From the NCBI GenBank assembly GCA_003240695.1, contig QFNC01000010.1:18362-82361 (forward strand): a DNA stretch of 64,000 bases, read 5' to 3'. The first letter of the stretch is position 1, and each line of letters starts with the position of its first letter. This document shows, piece after piece, positions 25,963-35,890 of the stretch. Origin of the DNA: Pseudoxanthomonas suwonensis. GTDB lineage: Bacteria > Pseudomonadota > Gammaproteobacteria > Xanthomonadales > Xanthomonadaceae. The notes below the pieces were generated by a model that saw nothing but the letters and a program-made list of their open reading frames with translations, was not told the origin of the DNA and did no database searches. The translations under genes and the position numbers were made by a program.

Positions 25963-28464
25963 TCACGTGCCGCGTGGCTTGGCCCGATGCGTGGCCTGCG
26001 CATTCCACGGATCCTCCGGCCACGGATGGCGGGGGTAGCGGCCCTTCATCTCCTTGCGCACCTCGGCATAGGTCGTTGCCCAGAAGCCGCGCAGGTCGCC
26101 GGTGACCTGCAGCGGCCGCCCGGCCGGTGACAGCAGGTGGATCAGCAGCGGCACGCGGCCGTCGGCGATGCGCGGGGTATCGGCCAGCCCGAACTGCTCC
26201 TGCAGTTTCACCGCCAGCACCGGCGGGGCAGGCGCGCCGGCATCGTCCAGCCGGTAGTCGATGCGGCGTGATTGACCGGACGGCACGACGATGGCGGTCG
26301 GCGCCAACTGCTCGAGGCGTTGCCGCAGCGGCCAGTCCATGCCGGCTTGCAGGGCACGGGTGAGTGCATCGGCATCCAGTGCATCCAGCCGGGTCAGGCC
26401 GGCGAATGCCGGTTGCAACCAGGTGTCGAGACCGGCCAGCAGGGCGGCATCGGACAGGTCCGGCCAGTCCTGTTCCGGCAGCCACTGGCGCAGGCATTGC
26501 ACGCGGATGCGCCATTGCGATGCCGCTTCGCTCCACGGCAGCACGTTCAGCCCGAGGCTGCGCACGGCATCGGTGAGGGCGGCGGCGGCCTGCTGCGGAT
26601 CGATGCGGCTGCCGCTGGGCCGCGCCGACAGCACGATGCCGTCGAAGCGGTCGATGCGTTCGCTGACCAGTGCGCGGCGTTCGGCATCCCAACGCAGTTC
26701 CTCGCCGCTATGCCAGTGCGATTCGAATTCACGGCGCAACATGGTTTCGTCCAGCGGCGCGGCCTGCAGGATCAGCCCGTCGCGGGCCTCGAAGCGGATG
26801 CTGTTGGCCAGCAGCCACGGTTCGCCGAACAGCGCGCTGTCGTCCAAAAGGCGCGCGCTGCGGCCGTTGGCCAGCTGGTAGCGATGGCCATCGCCGGCGT
26901 GGCGCCGGGCGATGCGGTCCGGATAGGCGTGGGCCAGCAGATCGCCCAATGCATGCGCCGGCACGTGCGCCGGTGGCGCGGCGTCGCAACGCAGGCGGCG
27001 TCGCCACTGCTGCGCGGCGGTGTCGATCGCGGCCAAGGCCGCGCGCGAGGCATCGGCATCGACCCGTCCCTGCCGGAACGCCGCCAATGCCTGCCAGCGG
27101 GCGGCCAACGCATCGCTGCGGCCGCGCCACGGATCGCGGGCTTCCAGCAGGGCGGCCAGATCGCAGGCCAACGCGGCATCACCCCGATCCTGCGCGACCA
27201 GCAGCATCGCGGCCAGGCGCGGATGCGTGCCCAAGGCCAGCATGCGCCGGCCGATGGCGGTGAGGCTGCCGCCGGCATCCAGCGCGTCCAGCCGCCGCAG
27301 CAGATCGCGCGCGGCCGCCAGCGCGCCGGGCGGCGGCGGATCGAGGAAGCGCAGCTCGGCCTGGCCCCAGGCAGCCAGTTCCAGCGCCAGCCCCGCCAGC
27401 TCGGTCTGGGTGATCTCCGCTCGACGCTGCGGCTCCAGCCGGCGCGATTCCGGCCACAGCCGATACGCCCAACCTTCTGCAACGCGCCCGGCACGGCCGG
27501 CGCGCTGCTCGGCCGAAGCCAGGGAAATCGCCACCACGTCCAGCCGGGAAAAGCCGCTGTTCGGATCCAGCCGCGGCTCGCGTGCCAGGCCGCTGTCGAT
27601 CACCACGCGCACGCCGGGCAGGGTGACGCTGGATTCGGCCACGTTGGTGGCCAGCACCACCCGGCGGCGGGCGTCGGCGGCGGGCTGCAGCAGCTGCGCC
27701 TGCTCGGCCACCGGCAGTTCGCCGTGCAACACCCGCACGTCGGCATCAAACGGATCGGCCTGCAGCAGGCGCTGCACCTGGCCGATCTCGCGCTGGCCGG
27801 GCAGGAAGGTCAGCACGTCGCCCGGATGCGACTGCAGCGCATGCTGCACCGCGCGTCGGGTCTGCTGCGGCAACGATTCGTCGCGGCGGGCCGGAAACGC
27901 GGCGATGCTCACCGGAAAGCTGCGCCCGTCGCTGGCGATGCGCGGCGCATCCAGCCACCGCGCCAGCCGCTCGCCGTCCAGCGTGGCCGACATCAGCACG
28001 ATGCGCAGCTCGTCCCGCACCGACGCCTGCACGTCCAGCGCCAGCGCCAAGCCGAGGTCGGCGGACAGGTGGCGTTCGTGGAATTCATCGAACAGCACCG
28101 CGCCGATGCCGTCCAGCAAAGGATCATCCTGCAGAAGCCGGGTCAGGATGCCCTCGGTCACCACCTCGATCCGGGTACGCGCCGACACCCGGTTTTCGAA
28201 GCGGATGCGGTAGCCCACCGTCTCGCCGACCGCTTCGCCCAGCTGCGCGGCAATGAACGCGGCGGCGGCGCGGGCGGCCACCCGGCGCGGCTCCAGCATC
28301 ACGATGCGGCGGCCCTGCAGCCAGGGCGCATCCAGCAGCGCCAGCGGCACCTGGGTAGTCTTGCCGGCGCCGGGCGGCGCCTCCAGCACCAGTCGCGGGT
28401 GGATGGCCAGACTGGACAGGATGTCCGGCAGCACGGCGTGGATGGGCAGATCGGGACGGGTCAC
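25963..28464 (-). CDS. hrpB: HrpB-type ATP-dependent RNA helicase
   Basis: 833 residues, the usual length of the HrpB DEAH helicase. Motif I is APPGAGKTTQ, motif II is DEFHER (a DE-x-H variant usual in HrpB), motif III SATLD, and motif VI QRAGRAGR. The C-terminal HrpB domain ends in the conserved SPAGRPLQVTGDLRGFW region. It is cytoplasmic, with its cellular role poorly known. Despite the name it is unrelated to the T3SS hrp genes. Confidence 0.93.
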   Translation of the reverse strand: MTRPDLPIHAVLPDILSSLAIHPRLVLEAPPGAGKTTQVPLALLDAPWLQGRRIVMLEPRRVAARAAAAFIAAQLGEAVGETVGYRIRFENRVSARTRIEVVTEGILTRLLQDDPLLDGIGAVLFDEFHERHLSADLGLALALDVQASVRDELRIVLMSATLDGERLARWLDAPRIASDGRSFPVSIAAFPARRDESLPQQTRRAVQHALQSHPGDVLTFLPGQREIGQVQRLLQADPFDADVRVLHGELPVAEQAQLLQPAADARRRVVLATNVAESSVTLPGVRVVIDSGLAREPRLDPNSGFSRLDVVAISLASAEQRAGRAGRVAEGWAYRLWPESRRLEPQRRAEITQTELAGLALELAAWGQAELRFLDPPPPGALAAARDLLRRLDALDAGGSLTAIGRRMLALGTHPRLAAMLLVAQDRGDAALACDLAALLEARDPWRGRSDALAARWQALAAFRQGRVDADASRAALAAIDTAAQQWRRRLRCDAAPPAHVPAHALGDLLAHAYPDRIARRHAGDGHRYQLANGRSARLLDDSALFGEPWLLANSIRFEARDGLILQAAPLDETMLRREFESHWHSGEELRWDAERRALVSERIDRFDGIVLSARPSGSRIDPQQAAAALTDAVRSLGLNVLPWSEAASQWRIRVQCLRQWLPEQDWPDLSDAALLAGLDTWLQPAFAGLTRLDALDADALTRALQAGMDWPLRQRLEQLAPTAIVVPSGQSRRIDYRLDDAGAPAPPVLAVKLQEQFGLADTPRIADGRVPLLIHLLSPAGRPLQVTGDLRGFWATTYAEVRKEMKGRYPRHPWPEDPWNAQATHRAKPRGT

Positions 28465-28556
28465 CGCGACAGGATACGGCGCGGGGCAGCATGCGGCCGG
28501 GGAGAGCCTCGGAGCCGCGATCCCGCCATCGCCGGTACCGGACGTGTGGCAGCGAC

Positions 28557-28976
28557 GACACTGGAAGCGGCAGCGTTGCCGCTTTTTTCGCCATCATCGG
28601 CGCTTGAAGCGGCAACGATGCCGCTTTTTCCGTCAACGTCGGCGCTTGAAGTGGCAGCAATGGCGTTTTTTCCCTCATCGTCGGTACTGAAAGTGGCAGC
28701 GGCGGCGCTCTTTCCGCCATCGTCGGCGCTTGAAGTGGCAACGATGCCGCTTTTTCCGTCAACGTCGGCGCTTGAAGTGGCAACGATGCCGCTTTTTCCG
28801 TCAACGTCGGCGCTTGAAGTGGCAACGATGCCGCTTCTTCCGCCAACGTCGGCGCTGGAAGTCGCAGCGATGGCGTTTTTTCCGCTATCGTCGGCGCTTG
28901 AAGTGGCAGCGGTGGCGCTTTTTGCGTCAACGACGGCACTGCAAGTGGCAGCGATGACGCTTTTTTCGCCACGACT
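28557..28976 (+). repeat. Tandem array of ten 42-bp repeats (array 1)
   Basis: Ten head-to-tail units of exactly 42 bp, starting at 28557, 28599, 28641, 28683, 28725, 28767, 28809, 28851, 28893 and 28935. The units at 28725 and 28767 are identical. A degenerate eleventh follows at 28977. The unit core is GTGGCA-ACGA-TGCCGC followed by a T-run: a 6-bp stem and 4-base loop, terminator-like on the plus strand. The perfect stem is kept in five units. Because 42 is divisible by three, several frames stay open, but no start, ribosome site or known protein supports coding. The 823-base gap 28465-29287 between hrpB and the efflux operon contains only this array and the efflux promoter region. Confidence 0.9.
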
Positions 28977-29287
28977 GGCACCGGCAGCGACGACCGCGGC
29001 ACTTCGAGGGCCGATGCAAGCGCCGGAAACGGCACCGCAAGCGATGTGCGCTACGCCAGTGGCACGACAGATGCACCCGAAGATGCGGTCGGGCGAACCG
29101 GCCGGCCTGTCCGGCAGGCCGGCAGCGCGTGCAATCCGTGGAACACCCAATGGCAGTAGACAGGCAGGGCGATGGCAGCGGATCGACCGCCCAGATGACC
29201 GGCATCGAAACCGCGATCGGCAGCACTTCCAATTACTGAACTTGCCGGTACACTTGCCATCCCCACACCCGCCTGACCGGTTCAGCC

Positions 29288-30454
29288 ATGTCCGCAGTCC
29301 GCCCGTATTTACCGTTGCTGCCTCGCGCGGCCGGGATCGCCCTGCTGTTGCTGGCCAGCGCCTGCAAGCCGGATGCCGCCGAGGCCGACGCCGCGGCCGC
29401 CGCAGCCAGCCAGCCGATGGCGGTCAGCGTGGCCACGGCCAGTCCGCGGGCGATGACCCAGGCGCTGACGGTGTCCGGCCCGGCCTCGCCGGTGGAGGAA
29501 ATGCTGCTGGGCGTGGAGCTGTCCGGCCTGCGGGTGACCGCGCTGAACGTGGACGTGGGCGAACGCGTGCAGCGCGGCGAGGTGCTGCTGTCGCTGGACC
29601 ATCGCATGCTGGATGCCAGCCTGGCCCAGGCCCGCGCCGCCCTGCGCGAGGCCGAGGCCGGCGCGCAGCTGGCCCGGGCCAATCTGGCGCGCGGCAACGA
29701 CCTGGCCGGCGACCGCTTCATCAGCGCGATGCAATTGGATGAACTGCGTGCCGCCCGCACCCAGGCCGAGGCGCGGCTGGGCACCGCGCAGGCGGCCTAC
29801 GACACCGCCGCGCTGCAGCGCAATTTCGCCGATCTGCGCGCGCCGGCCGATGGCTTGATCAGCAAGCGTCTGGTGCAGCCGGGACAGGTGGTGTCGGCCG
29901 GCATGGAACTGCTGCGGCTGATCCGCGACGGCCGCCTGGAGTGGCGCGCCGAGCTGTCTGCCACGCAGCTGGCTCGGGTGCGCCCGGGCGACGCGATCCG
30001 CCTCACCACCGATCGCGGCCAGGTGCTGGAAGGCCGGGTGCGCGCGGTCAGTCCGGGCGTGGATGCCGCCACCCGCACCGGCACCGTGTTCGCCGACCTG
30101 CCGCCGGGACTGATCCAGTCCGGCGCGTTGCAGGCCGGCGCCTACCTGCAGGGCCGCATCGCCACCGGCGCGGACACCGCGCTGGCCATTCCGGCGGCCG
30201 CCGTGGTGTTGCGCGACGGCTTTCCCACCGTGTTCGTGGTGGATGCCCAATCGCAGGTGCAGCAGACCCAGATCGCCACCGGTGCCCGCGACGGCGACTT
30301 CGTGCAGGTGAACGAAGGTCTGGAGTCCGGCGCGCGGGTGGTGGTGGACGGCGCCGGGTTTCTGGCCGACGGTGATCGGGTGCGGGTGGTGTCGGCCGCC
30401 GCGGCCGGCGCTTCCGGCAAGGCCGTGGTCGCCGGCACGGACGCGCAGCCATGA
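29288..30454 (+). CDS. RND efflux periplasmic adaptor (membrane fusion protein)
   Basis: 388 residues. A lipoprotein signal ends in lipobox ASAC. A lipoyl half (LNVDVGERVQRGEVLLSLD) is followed by a coiled-coil hairpin at about residues 100-165, the second lipoyl half (LRAPADGLISKRLVQPGQVV), then beta-barrel and membrane-proximal domains. It links the RND pump to an outer-membrane channel. It overlaps the pump gene by 4 bases (ATGA). No channel gene is adjacent. Confidence 0.92.
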   Translation: MSAVRPYLPLLPRAAGIALLLLASACKPDAAEADAAAAAASQPMAVSVATASPRAMTQALTVSGPASPVEEMLLGVELSGLRVTALNVDVGERVQRGEVLLSLDHRMLDASLAQARAALREAEAGAQLARANLARGNDLAGDRFISAMQLDELRAARTQAEARLGTAQAAYDTAALQRNFADLRAPADGLISKRLVQPGQVVSAGMELLRLIRDGRLEWRAELSATQLARVRPGDAIRLTTDRGQVLEGRVRAVSPGVDAATRTGTVFADLPPGLIQSGALQAGAYLQGRIATGADTALAIPAAAVVLRDGFPTVFVVDAQSQVQQTQIATGARDGDFVQVNEGLESGARVVVDGAGFLADGDRVRVVSAAAAGASGKAVVAGTDAQP

Positions 30455-33400
30455 GCGGCGGCGGCAACCTGTCCAGCTGGGGCATCCGCAACCCGGTGCC
30501 CTCGGTGATGCTGTTCTTCGTGCTGTGCGTGGCCGGGCTGTGGGGGTTCCACCAGCTGCCGGTGGCGCGTTTCCCCGACGTCGCCTTCCCCATGACCACG
30601 GTCACGGTGATCCAGCCCGGCGCCTCGCCGGCGCAGCTGGAAACCGAAGTGACGCGCAAGGTGGAGGATTCGCTGGCCACCATTCCCAACGTGAAGCGCA
30701 TCACCTCCAGCGTGGTGGAGGGCACCAGCACCACCGCGGTCGAGTTCCATCTCGATACCGACCTGATGGAGGCGCTGAACGACAGCAAGGACGCGGTGAC
30801 CCGCATCCGCATGGACCTGCCGCAGGACATCCAGGAGCCGGTGATCACCAAGGTGGAGATCGGCGGTTCGCTGCTGACCTACGCGGTGTCGGCGCCCAAC
30901 ATGACTCCCGAGGCGCTGTCGTGGTTCGTGGACCGCGACGTGGCCCGCGCCGCCTACGGCGTGGAAGGGGTGGCCTCGGTCAAGCGCATCGGCGGGGTGG
31001 AACGGCAGGTGCGGGTGGATCTGGATCCGCAGGCGCTGGAGGCGTTGGGCATCACCGCTGGTGATGTGTCGCAGCAGCTGGCGCTGACCCAGGTGGAGCG
31101 TCCCGGCGGCAAGGCCGAGATCGGCGATGGCCAGCAGACCATCCGCGCCGTGGGCACCGTGGCCACGGCGCAGGCGCTGCGCGAGTACAGCATCACCCTG
31201 CCCGATGGCCGCTCGGTGCGGCTGGACAGCATCGCCCGCATCACCGACGGCGCGGCCGATCCGGACCAGGCGGCGCTGCTGGATGGCAAGCCGGTGGTGG
31301 GCTTCGCCCTGGCCCGCACCCGCGGCTCGGACGAACTGGACGTGCGCGATGGCGTGCAGACGGTGCTGGCGGAGCTGGAAAAGACCCATCCGGGCATGCA
31401 GTTCCGGCTGGTCAGCGACATGACCGACGAGACCGAGAATTCGTTCCGCTCGTCGATGCACATGCTGGTGGAAGGCGCGCTGCTGGCACTGGTGGTGGTG
31501 TGGTGGTTCCTGCGCGACTGGCGCGCCACCTGGATTTCCGCACTGGCGCTGCCGCTGTCGATCATCCCCACCTTTGCGGTGATCTATTTCCTCGGCTTCA
31601 CCCTGAACATGATCACGCTGCTGGCGCTGTCGGTGGTGGTGGGCATTCTGGTGGACGATGCGATCGTGGAGATCGAGAACATCGTGCGCCACCTGGGCAT
31701 GGGCAAGACGCCGCTGGAAGCGGCCAGCGACGCCGCCGACGAGATCGGCACCGCGGTGATCGCCACCTCGATGACCCTGGCCGCGGTGTTCATCCCGGTG
31801 GCGTTCATGCCCGGCATCGCCGGCAAGTTCTTCCGCGAATTCGGCTGGACCGCCGCCACCGCGGTGCTGTTCTCGCTGCTGGTGGCGCGGTTGCTGACCC
31901 CGATGATGGCCGCGCACCTGCTGAAACCGCATGTCGACCACGGCCACGATTCGCGCAGCATGCGCCGCTACCTGGGCTGGGTCGACACCGCCCTGCGCCA
32001 CCGCTGGAAGACGCTGCTGTTGGCAGGAGCGTTGTTCGCGCTGTCGCTGGGGATGATTCCGTTCATCCCGGCCACCTTCATCCCGCCGTCGGACCAGAGC
32101 CGCAGCATGCTGTCACTGGAATTGCCGCCCGGTGCGCGGGTGGAGGACACCGTACGGGTGGCCGAACGTGCCCGCGCGCTGCTGGCCGACATTCCGGAAT
32201 TGCAGCAGGTCTTCACCCAGGCCGGCAGCGTGCCGGATCTGGGCGATCCGGCGCAGTCCGGCGTGCCCGATCCGCGCAAGGCGGTGCTGACCCTGGAATG
32301 GGGCGAACGCGGATCGCGCGACCGCACCCAGAAACAGCTGGAAGACCTCGCCCGTGCGCGCCTGAGCGAACTGCCCGGCGTGCGGGTGAGTTTCATGAGC
32401 AACGAACCGGGCAAGCAGATGTTGCTGGTGCTGTCCGGCGACGATCCGGTGAAACTGGATGCCGCTGCCGCCGCGGTGGAGAGCGGGGTGCGTGGCATCG
32501 AAGGACTGGGCAGCGTGTCCTCGTCGGCGTCGCTGCTGCGGCCGGAACTGCAGATCGTGCCCGATCCGGCGCGTGCCGCCGACCTGGGCGTGGCCACCGC
32601 GGCGATTGCCGAGGCTGCGCGCATCGCCACCGCCGGCGACTACACCCAGCGCCTGGCGAAGCTCAACCTGCCCGACCGGCAGATCCCGATCCGGGTGGGT
32701 TTCGATCGCGAGGCGCTGCGCGATCCGGCCAACATCCAGCAGCTGCGGGTGCGCGGCAAGGCCGGTCCGGTGCCGCTGGATGCGGTGGCCGACATCGTGC
32801 CGGGCAGCGGGCCGTCGATCATCAGCCGCTACCAGCGCCAGCGCAACGTGACCATCACCGCCGAGTTGAACGGCAGGGCGCTGGGCGAGGTGATGCAGCA
32901 GGTGCAGCAGCTGCCGGCGGTGCAGAAGCTGCCGCCGGGGGTGGCCTTCCTCAACTCCGGGGACACGGAAGTGTTCGTGGAATTGTTCACCGGCTTCCTG
33001 ATGGCCATGGTTGCGGGTATCGCCTGCATCTACATGGTGCTGCTGCTGCTGTTCAAGCACCCGATGCAGCCGCTGACCATCCTGGCGGCGATTCCGCTGT
33101 GCGCCGGCGGCGCGTTCGGGGCGTTGCTGATCACCCAGAACATGCTGTCGCTGCCGGCGCTGATCGGGCTGCTGATGCTGATCGGCATCGCCACCAAGAA
33201 CTCGATCCTGCTGGTGGACTATGCGGTGATGGCCGAGGACCAGCACGGCCTGCCGCGGCACGAGGCCCTGGTCGATGCCTGCCGCAAGCGTGCGCGTCCG
33301 GTCATCATGACCACCATCGCGATGGGCGCGGGCATGCTGCCGCTGGCGCTGGGCTTTGCCGGCGATTCCAGCTTCCGCGCGCCGATGGCCTGGGCGGTGA

Positions 33401-33561
33401 TCGGCGGCTTGATCACCTCCACCGCGCTCAGCCTGATCGTGATTCCGGCGGCCTACACGGTGCTGGATGATCTGGGCGGCTGGATCGCGCGCAAGCTGGG
33501 CCGCAGGCACGGCACTGGACCGCACCTCGCCACGCCGGCCGGCAGCGGCAGCGCCCACTGA
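30451..33561 (+). CDS. RND efflux permease, HAE1-like
   Basis: 1036 residues with the RND topology of twelve helices and two large periplasmic loops. Helix 4 carries the proton-relay acidic pair in VGILVDDAIVEIENI near residue 405. Repeated motifs near the end (GIATKNSILLVDY) match the family. The substrate is unknown; the adaptor-pump pair without a channel probably uses a shared TolC-like protein. Confidence 0.93.
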   Translation: MSGGGNLSSWGIRNPVPSVMLFFVLCVAGLWGFHQLPVARFPDVAFPMTTVTVIQPGASPAQLETEVTRKVEDSLATIPNVKRITSSVVEGTSTTAVEFHLDTDLMEALNDSKDAVTRIRMDLPQDIQEPVITKVEIGGSLLTYAVSAPNMTPEALSWFVDRDVARAAYGVEGVASVKRIGGVERQVRVDLDPQALEALGITAGDVSQQLALTQVERPGGKAEIGDGQQTIRAVGTVATAQALREYSITLPDGRSVRLDSIARITDGAADPDQAALLDGKPVVGFALARTRGSDELDVRDGVQTVLAELEKTHPGMQFRLVSDMTDETENSFRSSMHMLVEGALLALVVVWWFLRDWRATWISALALPLSIIPTFAVIYFLGFTLNMITLLALSVVVGILVDDAIVEIENIVRHLGMGKTPLEAASDAADEIGTAVIATSMTLAAVFIPVAFMPGIAGKFFREFGWTAATAVLFSLLVARLLTPMMAAHLLKPHVDHGHDSRSMRRYLGWVDTALRHRWKTLLLAGALFALSLGMIPFIPATFIPPSDQSRSMLSLELPPGARVEDTVRVAERARALLADIPELQQVFTQAGSVPDLGDPAQSGVPDPRKAVLTLEWGERGSRDRTQKQLEDLARARLSELPGVRVSFMSNEPGKQMLLVLSGDDPVKLDAAAAAVESGVRGIEGLGSVSSSASLLRPELQIVPDPARAADLGVATAAIAEAARIATAGDYTQRLAKLNLPDRQIPIRVGFDREALRDPANIQQLRVRGKAGPVPLDAVADIVPGSGPSIISRYQRQRNVTITAELNGRALGEVMQQVQQLPAVQKLPPGVAFLNSGDTEVFVELFTGFLMAMVAGIACIYMVLLLLFKHPMQPLTILAAIPLCAGGAFGALLITQNMLSLPALIGLLMLIGIATKNSILLVDYAVMAEDQHGLPRHEALVDACRKRARPVIMTTIAMGAGMLPLALGFAGDSSFRAPMAWAVIGGLITSTALSLIVIPAAYTVLDDLGGWIARKLGRRHGTGPHLATPAGSGSAH

Positions 33562-33718
33562 TTGCCGGGAACGCGCAGCCGGTCACGGTTCGCCGTGGCC
33601 GTGCTCCGGTGCACGGGTTGACTTGTCATCGCCTGCGGGTACTGTGCGGAGGGTGGCGGCTTTCACGCCCATTCACCCGCACCGTCCCCCCGCACTCATC
33701 AGTACCCAAGGAATCCAG

Positions 33719-35494
33719 ATGCGCCTGCATCACGCATTGCCCTGTCTGCTGTCCGTGGCCGTTGCCGCCGGACTGGCCTTGTCCGCGCCCGCTGCCGAAG
33801 CGGCGGTGTTCATCAACGAACTGCATTACGACAACGCCGGCAGCGATACCGGCGAAGCGGTGGAAATCGTGGCCACGGCCGGCGAATCGCTGTCCGGCTA
33901 CCGGGTGTACCTGTACAACGGCAGCAGCCCCACCAGCGCCACCTATTACGCCAATACGGCCGTGCCGGCCGGCAGCGTGACGAGCTGCGGCGGCTCGGTG
34001 CGCATCGCGGCGGTCAATTACGCGGCCGATGGCATGCAGAACGGCGCCAACGACGGCGTGGCGCTGGTCAATGCCGCCGGCCAGGTGGTGGATTTCATCA
34101 GTTACGAAGGCCAGATCAAGGCCGGCAACGGCCCGGCCGCCGGCAAGACCAGCCGCAACCTGCCGGTGTCGGAAAGCAACAGCACGCCGGTGGGCACCTC
34201 GCTGCAGCTGCGTGGCAGCGGCTCTGTGGTGGGCGACTTCAGCTGGGCGGCATCGTCGGCGCGCAGCGTCGGCGCCTGCAATGCCGGGCAGACCTTCAGC
34301 GGCGGCGGCACCCCGACCGATCCGGTGCCGAGCATCACCGGCACCACGCCGGTGGCCGGCGCCAGCGACTTCCCCACCGCCGGCGATCTGGTCGCCAGCT
34401 TCAGCGAATCCGTGAACGCGGCATCGGGTGCCTTCGCCCTGAGCTGCGCCACGTCCGGCACGGTGGGCCTGAGCCATGCCGCGTCGGGCGGCAGTTTCAC
34501 CATCGGCACCAGCAAGCTGCTCAGCCCGGGCGAGTCCTGCAACTTCACCATCAACGCCGCGGCCATCACCGACAGCGCCGGACAGCATCCGGCGGCCAAT
34601 CGCACGGTGAATTTCCAGGTGGCTGCCGGTGGCGGCCAGACCGGCTACTACAGCCGGGTGAACACCAGCAGCCCGTCGCAGCTGCGCTGCTCGCTGCACG
34701 CCACCATCAAGGACCACACCTCGTACCCGTACAGCAGCAGCACCGGCACCAGCACCTGGAGCATCCTGGAAATCGCCGACGAGGATCCGTCCAACCCCGG
34801 CCGCATCCTCGACATCTACCGCAACCACAGCTATCCGAAAGTCAGCGGACGCGCCGGCACCGGCAGCGGCATCACCTACAACCGCGAGCACACCTGGCCG
34901 AAATCGCTGGGCTTTTCCTCGGCCACCGGCGACAAGGGCCTGCCCTACGCGCCGCACACCGACACCCACATGCTGTACCTGTCCGACACCGACTGGAACA
35001 GCAGCCGCGGCAACAAGCCCTACGCCAATTGCGCCAGTGGCTGCAGCGAGCGCGTCACCGAATCGTATCTGGGCGTGGGCGGCGGCAGCGGACCGTACCC
35101 GGGCAATTCCAACTGGGTGGTGGGGAGCGACGGCAACAGCGGTTCGTTCGAAACCTGGTGGCATCGCAAGGGCGATGTGGCCCGGGCCGTGCTGTACATG
35201 GCGATCCGCTACGAAGGCGGCAGGCACGGCGCCACCGGACAGAGCGAACCGGACCTGGAACTCACAGACGACCGCAGCAGGATCGTGATGACGTCCAGTT
35301 CGCCCGCCTACATGGGCCTGCTGTCCACGCTGCTGCAATGGCACCAGGCCGACCCGCCCGATGCCCGCGAACGCGCCCGCAACGAAGTGATCTTCAACTT
35401 CCAGGGCAATCGCAACCCGTTCATCGACCATCCCGAATGGGCCACGCAGGCGCTGTTCACCTCGGCCAAGCCGGGCAGCTGCCAGTTGAACTGA
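33719..35494 (+). CDS. Secreted LTD domain-endonuclease I fusion nuclease
   Basis: 591 residues starting at ATG 33719, with AAGGA upstream. A signal peptide ends near AAEA. A lamin-tail-like domain (VFINELHYDNAGSDTGEAVEI) covers about residues 24-190, an Ig-like Big_5-type domain 200-300, and an EndoI/NucM nuclease domain 310-585. The nuclease motif NREHTWPKS and DTHMLYLSD with N-x2-RGN are present. It probably degrades extracellular DNA for nutrients. A long perfect hairpin follows the stop codon. Confidence 0.9.
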   Translation: MRLHHALPCLLSVAVAAGLALSAPAAEAAVFINELHYDNAGSDTGEAVEIVATAGESLSGYRVYLYNGSSPTSATYYANTAVPAGSVTSCGGSVRIAAVNYAADGMQNGANDGVALVNAAGQVVDFISYEGQIKAGNGPAAGKTSRNLPVSESNSTPVGTSLQLRGSGSVVGDFSWAASSARSVGACNAGQTFSGGGTPTDPVPSITGTTPVAGASDFPTAGDLVASFSESVNAASGAFALSCATSGTVGLSHAASGGSFTIGTSKLLSPGESCNFTINAAAITDSAGQHPAANRTVNFQVAAGGGQTGYYSRVNTSSPSQLRCSLHATIKDHTSYPYSSSTGTSTWSILEIADEDPSNPGRILDIYRNHSYPKVSGRAGTGSGITYNREHTWPKSLGFSSATGDKGLPYAPHTDTHMLYLSDTDWNSSRGNKPYANCASGCSERVTESYLGVGGGSGPYPGNSNWVVGSDGNSGSFETWWHRKGDVARAVLYMAIRYEGGRHGATGQSEPDLELTDDRSRIVMTSSSPAYMGLLSTLLQWHQADPPDARERARNEVIFNFQGNRNPFIDHPEWATQALFTSAKPGSCQLN

Positions 35495-35513
35495 TCACAC
35501 GCCGGAATCCGTC

Positions 35514-35549
35514 ACCGACAACGGCACCTGCAAGGGTGCCGTTGTCGGT
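35514..35549 (+). terminator. Long hairpin after the nuclease gene
   Basis: A perfect 15-bp stem (ACCGACAACGGCACC and its complement) with loop TGCAAG, 20 bases after the stop codon. There is no T-run directly after, but T-runs occur in the repeat array that follows from 35622. Probably the transcript's 3' end. Confidence 0.6.
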
Positions 35550-35621
35550 TGCGGCGCAGTGCAATCTGGCACGGTGCCCGCCTCTCCCGGGGCCTCCATT
35601 GGCCCTTGCAGGGCCAGCCAC

Positions 35622-35852
35622 GGCGCTTCAAGTGCCACGCTTGGCGCTTTTTTCGTCACCGTTGTCGCTTTCAGCGCCGGCGTTGACGATTTTTTCGCCA
35701 TCGTTGGCGCCGGAAGTGCAAACCACGACGCTTCGCCGGCAGCGCATGGCGCTTTTTTCGTCACCCGTGCCACTTTCAGTGCCGGTGTTGACGCTTTTTT
35801 CGCCATGGTCGGCGCTGTCAGTGCCAGGCATGGCGCTTTTTTCGCCATCACC
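35622..35852 (+). repeat. Second, diverged array of the 42-bp repeat (array 2)
   Basis: Five units at 35622, 35664, 35706, 35769 and 35811. The third carries 21 extra bases and the others are exactly 42 bp. The units resemble array 1 but the stem is flipped: GTGCCA-N4-TGGCGC before TTTTTT, perfect in the first and last units. The 396-base gap 35495-35890 holds the nuclease hairpin, this array and nothing else I can support. Confidence 0.8.
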
Positions 35853-35890
35853 GACCCGGAAAGCGACGCCCGCCGCGCTGCAAGACCCGG

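Noticed and set aside
25963..28464. hrpB as a T3SS hrp gene
   Set aside because: The product is a DEAH helicase with all motifs; the name is shared by coincidence.
28557..28976. CRISPR array
   Set aside because: Units are contiguous with no spacers and no cas genes are nearby.
28461..29150. Minus-strand 14-residue repeat protein (Ala/Ser/Thr/Asp-rich) in array 1
   Set aside because: Open only because of the 42-bp period; no ribosome site or signal peptide, and the hairpin explains the sequence better. Kept as a test in the findings.
26272..29742. Open frame of more than 1100 codons on the plus strand opposite hrpB and through repeat array 1
   Set aside because: It is antisense to a clear helicase, has His/Gln/Arg-rich composition typical of high-GC shadow frames, and stays open in the array only because the unit is a multiple of three.
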